A stretch of 6,157 bases of DNA, taken from NCBI GenBank assembly GCA_050330975.1, contig JBHJHK010000141.1, positions 1 to 6,157 on the forward strand, in the 5' to 3' direction. This stretch comes from JBHJHK01 sp050330975 (GTDB lineage: Bacteria > Pseudomonadota > Gammaproteobacteria > Competibacterales > Competibacteraceae). The notes beneath the pieces are model-generated. The model saw nothing but the letters and a program-made list of their open reading frames with translations. It was not told where the DNA came from and searched no databases. Below, piece after piece: positions 1 through 4,831 of this stretch. The translations under genes and the position numbers were made by a program. The first letter of the stretch is position 1. Each line of letters opens with the position of its first letter.

Positions 1-60
1 CCCCCCCGCCCCCCCCCGCGCCCCCCCCGCCCCCCGCCCCCCGCCCCCCCCCGCGGCCCC
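1..60. repeat. C-rich low-complexity contig edge
   Basis: This stretch is almost entirely C, broken only by single G or GCG steps. Read on the minus strand it would encode a run of Gly with some Ala and Arg at the end of CysH. It resembles the poly-G read-end artefact of two-colour sequencing, or a collapsed low-complexity assembly end, more than biological sequence. The transition is gradual: bases 61-80 are also very GC-rich. Confidence 0.8.
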
Positions 61-847
61 CGCGCCCGGGCCGCGGGCCGACGTCGGCGTTGGCGGCGTC
101 CGCGCCGTGGAGACCGCACTCCCGCACCAGGCCGAAAAAGCGGGTGTGTTCCTCTTCGAGTTCGGCGCCCAAGGGGCGGGTGGTGTGGACGTCGCCGATG
201 GAGGCGTAGCCCCGGTGCCACAACGGGTGGTAGGGTAGGTCGTGCTCTTGCAGGTAGCGGTGGCAGTCCCGGGGGGTCCAGTCCACCAGGGGCAAGACCT
301 TGAGGCGTCCCCACTGGCACCCCACCACCGGCAGCTGCCGGCGACTCCGGGCCTGGTGGCGGCGCAGCCCCGCCAGCCAACCCGTGGCTTGCAGCTCGTC
401 CAGGGCCCGGACCATGGGTTCCACCTTGTTGAGCCGGTTGTAGCGCTCGATGCCCTCGACCCCCTGTTCCCACAGTTTGCCAAACCGGGCCTCTTGCCAG
501 GCGGGGGACAAAGCTGCCCGGTAGACGTGGAGCTCGAGGTCTAAATGGGCGGTGAGCTGGTCGACAAAGCCGTAGGTCTCGGGAAACAAATACCCCGTAT
601 CGATCAAAATCACCGGTATGGCCGGCCACAGGCGGGTGGCCAGGTGGAGCAACACCGCCGACTGGGCACCAAAGCTCGACGACATGACCAACCCTTGGCC
701 ACAGTATTCCAGGGCAAAGGCAATCCGCGCCGCGGCGCTGGCACCCTCAAGGCGGCGATTGAGGGCGTCGAGGTCGCGGGGTTGCGGCGAAGGATTGGAG
801 AGGCTCTGGCCGTTGGCCGGGGTGGCGAGGCAGTTGGCAGGGGACAT
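1..847 (-). CDS. cysH: Phosphoadenylyl-sulfate (PAPS) reductase, 3' end lost in contig edge
   Basis: This cytoplasmic enzyme reduces PAPS to sulfite plus adenosine 3',5'-bisphosphate, using thioredoxin, in assimilatory sulfate reduction. The translation shows the PP-loop-type nucleotide motif SSSFGAQ (residues 56-62), DTGYLFPET (83-91), RYNRLNKVEPM (135-145), AGLRRHQARSR (159-169), DWTPRDC (189-195), and the C-terminal ECGLH (243-247) carrying the catalytic Cys244. The paired Cys residues that bind the Fe-S cluster in APS reductases are absent, so PAPS is the expected substrate. E. coli CysH is about the same length (244 residues) and ends just after this motif. Here the frame stays open for about 35 further Gly/Ala/Arg-rich codons into the C-rich edge, so the true stop is probably lost or corrupted. 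The ATG at 847-845 is chosen for its strong upstream AAGGAG. It is divergent from the next gene. Confidence 0.93.
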   Translation of the reverse strand, partial: MSPANCLATPANGQSLSNPSPQPRDLDALNRRLEGASAAARIAFALEYCGQGLVMSSSFGAQSAVLLHLATRLWPAIPVILIDTGYLFPETYGFVDQLTAHLDLELHVYRAALSPAWQEARFGKLWEQGVEGIERYNRLNKVEPMVRALDELQATGWLAGLRRHQARSRRQLPVVGCQWGRLKVLPLVDWTPRDCHRYLQEHDLPYHPLWHRGYASIGDVHTTRPLGAELEEEHTRFFGLVRECGLHGADAANADVGPRPGRGGRGGGRGAGGGGGAGGGGG

Positions 848-854
848 GGCAGAG

Positions 855-860
855 CTCCTT
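855..860 (-). promoter_or_regulatory. cysH ribosome binding site
   Basis: On the minus strand AAGGAG lies 7 bases before the ATG at 847. It is a near-perfect Shine-Dalgarno site and fixes the start of cysH. Confidence 0.85.
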
Positions 861-890
861 GGGATTCCTAGAGCCTAGCAAAACCGATTT

Positions 891-918
891 ATGCCAAAAA
901 GTGATGTTTTTCTATATT
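891..918 (+). promoter_or_regulatory. Candidate sigma70 promoter for the divergent plus-strand gene
   Basis: ATGCCA (891-896, 4 of 6 to TTGACA) is followed after 16 bases by TATATT (913-918, 5 of 6 to TATAAT), in the only AT-rich patch (about 881-940) of an otherwise very GC-rich area. Transcription would start near 925. That leaves a leader of about 29 bases if translation starts at GTG 954, but almost none if it starts at GTG 930. The cysH promoter must lie in the same 100-base gap, but I could not pick convincing minus-strand boxes. This is pattern matching by eye only. Confidence 0.4.
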
Positions 919-941
919 GATATGCTTTTGTGTTTGGAATC

Positions 942-945
942 GAGG
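942..945 (+). promoter_or_regulatory. RBS deciding the start at GTG 954
   Basis: GAGG lies 8 bases before GTG 954. The alternative GTG at 930 has no purine-rich sequence in front of it, only ATATTGATATGCTTTT. Confidence 0.55.
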
Positions 946-953
946 TTATCGGA

Positions 954-1841
954 GTGACCGCCCCTGGGCAGGTGTTGTTGGATGCCACCGCCTGGGGCGA
1001 GGCCATGGCCCGCCACGAGGCGCGGCTGGCGCCGGTGCTCGACCCCTATTTGGCGGCCAGGCGGCGGGGGGTCAAGGACCCGGTCCTGGACTTTCTGTTC
1101 GAGTACTACCCCTTTCGCCCGGTGTGGCTGCGGCGCTGGAGTCCCGGGGTGGGGGTTGTGTTGGTGGGACCGGGGCGCGAGGGGTTTTTGGCCCGCCACG
1201 AGGCCTATGTATCCGGGGAGTCCGGGGTCTACCTCGAACCCCGGCGCGTCCCCGAGCGCCGACGCGAGGGGGTGCGCTGGATGGTGGCGCTCCTCAAGGC
1301 CACCCGGGGGCGTCCACCGGTGGGGGGGTGCTACGGTTTCCACGAATGGGCCATGGTCTACGGCCTGGAGGCCGGGGCGGTGCGCCCCGCCCAATTGCCC
1401 TTGCGCCTGTCGCCGACGGCCATCGCCGCTGCCGTCGAAGCGCGCGCCCTGGTGTGCACCCACTACGACGCCTTTCGGTTTTTCACCCCCGCCGCCCAAC
1501 CCCGCAACCGCCACGCCCTGAGTCACGCCAACCGCCTGGCCCACGAGCAGCCGGGCTGTCTCCACGCCAACATGGACCTCTACCGCTGGGCCTTCAAGGC
1601 CTACCCGTGGGTGGGCAGCGAGTTGATCGCCGACGCCTTTTTCCTGGCCCGGCAAATCCGCACCGTGGATATGCGGGCCAGTCCCTACGACCTCACCGCC
1701 TGGGGGCTGGACCCCATCGCCGTGGAAACCCCTTGGGGCCGGCGGGAATACCAGGCCCACCAGCGGCGTTTTTACCGCGCCGCCCAACCTTTGCGGGATC
1801 GTTTGATCCAGGCCCTGGAGGACCTCATGGCCCCCTGGTGA
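954..1841 (+). CDS. Conserved protein of the family labelled '3-methyladenine DNA glycosylase'
   Basis: The predicted protein has 295 residues from GTG 954. An in-frame GTG at 930 would add 8, but it lacks an RBS and would leave almost no leader. From memory this matches a family common in actinobacteria and some proteobacteria that databases name 3-methyladenine DNA glycosylase. I see neither a helix-hairpin-helix-GPD motif (AlkA/Tag type) nor an Mpg-like pattern, so the function should be treated as unproven. Conserved-looking blocks are DFLFEYYPFRP (46-56), LRRWSPG (59-65), GFHEWAMVYG (127-136), THYDAFRFFTP (169-179), EQPGCLHANMDLYRWAFK (198-215), and DMRASPYDL (239-247). The recurring His, Cys, Asp and aromatic residues suggest an enzyme active site. 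There is no signal peptide and no membrane segment, so it is probably cytoplasmic. It is transcribed away from cysH and has no co-directional neighbour within 400 bases, so it is probably monocistronic. Confidence 0.8.
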   Translation: MTAPGQVLLDATAWGEAMARHEARLAPVLDPYLAARRRGVKDPVLDFLFEYYPFRPVWLRRWSPGVGVVLVGPGREGFLARHEAYVSGESGVYLEPRRVPERRREGVRWMVALLKATRGRPPVGGCYGFHEWAMVYGLEAGAVRPAQLPLRLSPTAIAAAVEARALVCTHYDAFRFFTPAAQPRNRHALSHANRLAHEQPGCLHANMDLYRWAFKAYPWVGSELIADAFFLARQIRTVDMRASPYDLTAWGLDPIAVETPWGRREYQAHQRRFYRAAQPLRDRLIQALEDLMAPW

Positions 1842-1878
1842 GGCACTCCTGAAAAGAAGTATGAAAAATGTGCTTTTT
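1841..1878 (+). terminator. Weak candidate terminator after the glycosylase-like gene
   Basis: AGGCAC (1841-1846, overlapping the stop codon) can pair with GTGCTT (1870-1875; five Watson-Crick pairs and one G-T), followed by more T (1876-1878). The 23-base loop is long and the stem short, so this is only a weak candidate. Confidence 0.2.
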
Positions 1879-1937
1879 GCAGACACTCCCCCGGCTCCCC
1901 TGCTCTTGATCGTCCTCGACCTCTCCGGGGTCGGGGT

Positions 1938-1949
1938 CCCAGGGGCGGG
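1938..1949 (+). repeat. Left copy of 12-base direct repeat (candidate attL core)
   Basis: CCCAGGGGCGGG occurs here and, in the same orientation, at 4710-4721. The two copies enclose the lower-GC segment with Fic and the broken integrase, and each lies next to the change in base composition. A direct repeat in this position is what integration by a tyrosine recombinase leaves. The word is GC-rich and short, so chance is not excluded. Confidence 0.45.
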
Positions 1950-2009
1950 ATCGAATGCCATGTCAAAACCCTTTTTTTCAATGGGTTATGGCGCGGATCG
2001 TCGGTCGGT

Positions 2010-2030
2010 TGTAGTGCAGTTTGTAGCGCG
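2010..2030 (+). repeat. Left pair of TGTAG repeats (candidate integrase arm sites)
   Basis: TGTAGTGCA (2010-2018) and TGTAGCGCG (2022-2030) are two copies with a 12-base period. The same arrangement, with two perfect copies, is found at 4606-4626 in the same orientation. The pair lies about 60 bases inside the left 12-base repeat. Tandem short direct repeats at this distance from a core site are typical of the arm-type sites bound by the N-terminal domain of tyrosine integrases. The assignment is inference. Confidence 0.5.
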
Positions 2031-2276
2031 ATTCCAGAGTGACTTTCGGTCTAGATCAGAAGCTTCAAACTCGGTGCGCACGCGGTCTCTGTGTACCGGG
2101 AGAAGTTTGAATTAGATCCCCGCGCTATTAAAGGTTATGGCTTTATCCATTATTAGGGTGCGCCACTCATTTAGGGCCCATCCGAAAACTCTTGAAATGC
2201 CGTTGATGATCACCATCTACCGAGCACGAAGCCATTCAATCTAGGGAAGTGATCTCGATGAAGACATCCACAGGCT

Positions 2277-2480
2277 GTGCTTGGGAGGCGTTGGATGCTA
2301 CGGGGTTTTGTCCAAGCTCCACACCCGACCTTCAGTGACGCCTTAGCCTTGATTCGCCAGGTGTTTTGGACCGCACGCTTTTTTCCTACGTCCTCAACCT
2401 CTGCTGACAAGGTTGAAAGGCCCAGGGCCCTCTGGAACGATCTGATGGAGACGCTCTGCTACGCTGCCCAAATCGTCTAA
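2277..2480 (+). pseudogene. Remnant of a transposase-like gene (C-terminal fragment)
   Basis: This is an open frame of 67 codons from GTG 2277 (or ATG 2295) with no RBS. In-frame sequence upstream is closed by TGA at 2259. The text HPTFSDALALIRQVFW, followed by PRALWNDL and METLCYAA near the end, resembles, as I recall it, the C-terminus of proteins annotated as transposases or transposase-associated hypotheticals. I cannot name the IS family. Only the tail of such a protein would fit, so I read it as a decayed relic inside the island, stopping 23 bases before the Fic start. An expressed small unknown protein is possible but less likely. Confidence 0.35.
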
Positions 2481-2490
2481 AGTTCAGCTT

Positions 2491-2495
2491 AGGGA
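2491..2495 (+). promoter_or_regulatory. RBS of the Fic gene
   Basis: AGGGA lies 8 bases before ATG 2504. A second AGGGA at 2498-2502 is too close to the ATG to serve. This supports ATG 2504 as the start. Confidence 0.6.
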
Positions 2496-2503
2496 TCAGG
2501 GAA

Positions 2504-3733
2504 ATGCTGCGCGACGCCGCTGGAAGGCTTGGGAGCTTCGAGGTGACGACCGTCGGTGGCGAGCGCGTTACAGCGTACGTGCCGCAACCGCTCCCTCCTG
2601 ACCCACCACTTGATCTGGGTCGGCTCCTGGCAACGTATGACCGGGCCGTCGGCGCGGTCGGCCGCCTCGATGGGATGGCGACAATCCTGCCGTCGACCCC
2701 GCTGTTTCTTTACATGTATGTTCGCAAAGAAGCACTCCTCTCGTCTCAGATCGAGGGGACGCAGTCCTCATTGTCCGACCTGCTGCTGTTTGAAAGCGAC
2801 GAGATTCCGCACGTTGCGATCGACGACGTTACCGAGGTCTCAAACTACGTCGCCGCCGTGCAGCATGGGGTTGCGCGCCTTCACGGCGGCTTCCCGCTAT
2901 CACTGCGTCTCATTCGCGAAATGCACGACATACTCCTGCGCTCTGGGCGCGGGGCATCGATGCAGCCGGGTGAATTCCGCAGGTCGCAAAACTGGATCGG
3001 AGGAACGCGTCCGGGCAACGCGCTTTTCGTACCCCCTCCGCCGCACCGGCTGATGGATTGCCTCGACAATTTCGAGCGCTTTCTTCACAGTGACGAGCCC
3101 GCGCTCCCGCCGTTGATCAGAGCGGGTCTGGCCCACGTTCAGTTCGAGACCATCCACCCGTTCCTTGACGGCAACGGCCGGCTTGGTCGTCTACTCATCA
3201 CCCTGATCCTGTGCGAAGCAGGCGCGCTCAGCGAGCCGATTCTCTATCTCAGCCTTTTCCTGAAGTCGCGGCGCGCAGACTACTACCGGCTCCTGCAAGA
3301 GGTGCGGTTCGCCGGTGCATGGGAGACGTGGATGGAGTTCTTTCTGACTGGTGTCGCCGATACGGCAGAACAAGCCGCCCGCACCGCTCGAGATCTGCTC
3401 GCGCTCTTCGATGCGGATCGCAGAGCGATCCGCGAGCTTGGTCGACCCGCAGCATCCGCGCTACGGGTTCATGAGCACCTTCAAGAGCGACCGATCGTGA
3501 CGATCCAGTCGGCCTCAAGGGCGCTAGGCATATCGATCCCAACAATCACCTCGTCACTCGATCACCTAACAGACCTTGGCATCGTCCGCGAAACTACTGG
3601 TCGGCGGAGAGGCCGCGTGTTCGCTTACTCGAACTACCTGGCGATCGTCGATGAAGGAACCGAACCGCTTCCCGCTGTAACAGACGCGCCCCGGCCATCG
3701 CCGCCGAAGCCTTCTTTCGAGGCTAAAAAATGA
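2504..3733 (+). CDS. Fic family protein AMP-transferase, self-inhibited type, with C-terminal winged helix
   Basis: Fic proteins move AMP (sometimes another nucleotide part) from ATP onto a hydroxyl side chain of a target protein. The 409-residue product has the usual order of bacterial class II Fic proteins. An N-terminal Fic_N region (about 35-95) holds the inhibitory motif S80-SQI-E84-G85, whose Glu blocks productive ATP binding. The Fic core carries the complete catalytic motif HPFLDGNGRLGR (218-229, His218 being the catalytic base). A winged-helix segment follows (about 320-385; LGISIPTITSSLDHL is the likely recognition helix region). The tail (about 387-409) is Pro/Lys-rich and probably disordered. 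All key residues are present, so the protein should be active once inhibition is relieved, often by automodification. No separate antitoxin gene is seen, as expected when the inhibitory motif is internal. It lies in the lower-GC island as likely cargo, convergent with the broken integrase. Confidence 0.93.
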   Translation: MLRDAAGRLGSFEVTTVGGERVTAYVPQPLPPDPPLDLGRLLATYDRAVGAVGRLDGMATILPSTPLFLYMYVRKEALLSSQIEGTQSSLSDLLLFESDEIPHVAIDDVTEVSNYVAAVQHGVARLHGGFPLSLRLIREMHDILLRSGRGASMQPGEFRRSQNWIGGTRPGNALFVPPPPHRLMDCLDNFERFLHSDEPALPPLIRAGLAHVQFETIHPFLDGNGRLGRLLITLILCEAGALSEPILYLSLFLKSRRADYYRLLQEVRFAGAWETWMEFFLTGVADTAEQAARTARDLLALFDADRRAIRELGRPAASALRVHEHLQERPIVTIQSASRALGISIPTITSSLDHLTDLGIVRETTGRRRGRVFAYSNYLAIVDEGTEPLPAVTDAPRPSPPKPSFEAKK

Positions 3734-3876
3734 CCCAAAGCAGGCCTTCCTACGCTCGCGGGGATCCTCCGCTTGATGCCCAAAAGCGGACGCAAGCGTG
3801 ACTCTGCGAGAAGGTATGGTGCGCCGCCTACGAGGCGCTCGAGGTCGCATGGTTCGATGCGCGGGGCGCCGCGTTG
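3734..3876. other. Gap between the convergent Fic and integrase genes; probable deletion junction
   Basis: No gene is assigned. The integrase-like reading ends abruptly near 3880, where family members normally continue, so a recombination junction lies at about 3875-3885. A plus-strand frame (about 3800-3912) without a start codon reads CEKVWCAAYEALEVAWFDAR and may be a scrap of another gene, but I do not recognise it. No clear terminator with a T-run is visible. Confidence 0.45.
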
Positions 3877-4575
3877 TCATGTTTTGCCAAAATTGCGCCG
3901 GACAGTGTCCGGTGAGATGGGCTTGCCGCCGACCTTCCCAGCGATGCGATCGCGCCAATGCTCGTAGTGCTTCTGCGCATCTGTTCGAGTGATCTCCAGC
4001 AGCGGTTTGTTGCCAACGGACGAGATAAAACTCTCCGCGGCCGCGCGCTTCACCTTTTTCCAAGATTTCAGCTGGTAGAAGCTCATCCCGCGACATTCGT
4101 CCGCTGCCATCGTGTCGAAATAGAATTCCATCGCTTCCCGGACGGCGAGCGTCGGCTCCTCGTGGGTACCCAAAACCGCCGGCGCCTCACGGCCCGCTGT
4201 GCTTTGGGCGGCGTGGATCCGTGCGATGACATCCTCAATCGAAAGCGTCGCGGCGATCTGATTGGCGGTGAGATACTGAAAACCAAGCCCGAGCGCACGC
4301 TGTTTGGCCGCTAGATACGTCTTCTCGGCTGATCCGGCAGCCAAACCGTCGGAAACGCCGGACCAATAAAGATCGTCCGCCTTCTCGATCTCGTCCCGTT
4401 TTATTCGCGCCACCTCGAGCGATGCCGTCTTGAGTGACAGCTGGACCGTCCCGCGGACATCCCAGTCCGCGACATGCTTTGGGACACGCCTGACATAGTG
4501 CCAGCGCCGGCCGCGGAGCTTCAGATACCGGTCCGGATCGTCCGGTTCGGGGGTAAAAAAGACCTCGCGTCGCAT
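3877..4575 (-). pseudogene. Tyrosine recombinase (phage-type integrase), truncated before the catalytic domain
   Basis: The product would be 232 residues, while family members are usually about 400 or more. The N-terminal part (about 15-70) has the basic pattern YLKLRGRRWHYVRRVP, then GTVQLSLKTASLEVARIKRD, typical of the DUF6538-type arm-binding domain. A helical core-binding domain follows (about 125-225; YFDTMAADE, TRTDAQKHYEHWRDRI, SPDTVRRNFG). The reading stops three codons later, exactly where the catalytic domain should begin, so the Arg...His-x-x-Arg...Tyr residues are all missing from the window. The protein could at most bind DNA. ATG 4575 is preferred over the upstream ATG at 4665 because GGGGAGG lies 8 bases before it and the extra 30 residues are not family-like. 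The gene is convergent with Fic, with its 5' end near the right island boundary. Confidence 0.85.
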
Positions 4576-4583
4576 CAGGCGAG

Positions 4584-4590
4584 CCTCCCC
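4584..4590 (-). promoter_or_regulatory. RBS of the integrase gene
   Basis: On the minus strand GGGGAGG lies 8 bases before the ATG at 4575. This strong site shows that the in-frame ATG at 4665 is not the start. Confidence 0.75.
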
Positions 4591-4605
4591 GGGTTCGGGT
4601 TCGGC

Positions 4606-4626
4606 TGTAGTGCATTCTGTAGTGCA
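4606..4626 (+). repeat. Right pair of TGTAGTGCA repeats (candidate arm sites or integrase operator)
   Basis: Two perfect copies of TGTAGTGCA (4606-4614 and 4618-4626) have a 12-base period, and the neighbouring bases (CGG before, AATT after) resemble those of the left pair. They lie just upstream of the integrase RBS, so the same sites could also serve for autoregulation of the integrase. They sit about 85 bases inside the right 12-base repeat. Confidence 0.55.
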
Positions 4627-4658
4627 ATTTGCCTGGATGGACCTGGACTGGCTAGGTG

Positions 4659-4675
4659 TCGGCACAGAATGCCGA
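4659..4675. repeat. Perfect 6-base inverted repeat upstream of the integrase
   Basis: TCGGCA and TGCCGA are separated by 5 bases (CAGAA). There is no T-run on either side, so it is not a standard terminator. The position between the TGTAG repeats and the candidate core suits an operator or a recombinase or excisionase site. The role is unknown. Confidence 0.4.
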
Positions 4676-4709
4676 GCAAACTCAATCCATTAGATATTAG
4701 GTTGTGATG

Positions 4710-4721
4710 CCCAGGGGCGGG
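4710..4721 (+). repeat. Right copy of 12-base direct repeat (candidate attR core)
   Basis: This copy of CCCAGGGGCGGG is identical to 1938-1949. It lies where the lower-GC island gives way to high-GC sequence upstream of the BON gene. No tRNA overlaps either copy, so if this is the attachment site, the target was intergenic. Confidence 0.45.
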
Positions 4722-4751
4722 CTCTGGCCGGCTGGGGCGTGCTTCGCACAG

Positions 4752-4818
4752 TCGCTGCAAGATCTCAAGGGCCGTTTTGTAAAGGGTCCCAGGGCCCGAC
4801 GGCACGGTTTTGCAGCGA
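4752..4818 (+). promoter_or_regulatory. Nested inverted repeats in the BON gene leader
   Basis: TCGCTGCAA (4752-4760) and TTGCAGCGA (4810-4818) are perfect 9-base inverted arms. Inside them GGGCC (4769-4773) can pair with GGCCC (4793-4797). The 3' arm ends one base before the RBS, so folding of the leader could affect translation. A two-part operator is an alternative. Confidence 0.4.
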
Positions 4819-4819
4819 T

Positions 4820-4823
4820 GGAG
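4820..4823 (+). promoter_or_regulatory. RBS of the BON gene
   Basis: GGAG lies 8 bases before ATG 4832. The nearer GAGG (4827-4830) is only one base from the ATG and too close to serve. Confidence 0.6.
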
Positions 4824-4831
4824 ATTGAGGT

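Larger units (their letters stand above)
1842..2276. other. Gene-poor stretch containing the left island boundary
   Basis: No convincing gene is present. Short open frames here (for example 1861-2115 on plus) have no RBS and no recognisable protein character. GC is visibly lower from about 1955 onward than in the flanking genes. The stretch holds the 12-base repeat at 1938-1949, the paired TGTAG repeats at 2010-2030, and an 8-base inverted repeat (TTCAAACT at 2064-2071, AGTTTGAA at 2104-2111). GGGCCCATCCGAAAAC, ending near 2190, resembles an insertion-sequence end, but I found no partner copy in the window. Confidence 0.6.

Noticed and set aside
242..871. Plus-strand open frames over the cysH region
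   Set aside because: They are antisense to unambiguous CysH motifs and have no recognisable protein features.
885..900. Sigma54-type promoter upstream of cysH (TGGCA and TTGC on the minus strand)
   Set aside because: The GG to GC spacing is 14 bases instead of the required 10.
1934..1955. Possible tRNA 3' end on the minus strand (TTCGATCCCGCCCCTGGGA)
   Set aside because: The T-loop-like word has no pairing T stem and no anticodon or acceptor arm upstream, so the island target is not a tRNA on this evidence.
912..1961. 349-residue minus-strand open frame opposite the glycosylase-like gene
   Set aside because: It is a shadow of the high-GC plus-strand gene: Gly/Pro/His-rich with no recognisable domain, and it crosses the promoter region.
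1861..2115. 84-residue plus-strand open frame at the left island boundary
   Set aside because: It has no RBS, no recognisable motif, and spans the change in base composition at the candidate integration site.
3898..3912. Perfect 7-base palindrome CCGGACA-G-TGTCCGG
   Set aside because: It falls within the conserved PDTVRR codons of the integrase, so coding constraint explains it. There is no T-run or operator context.
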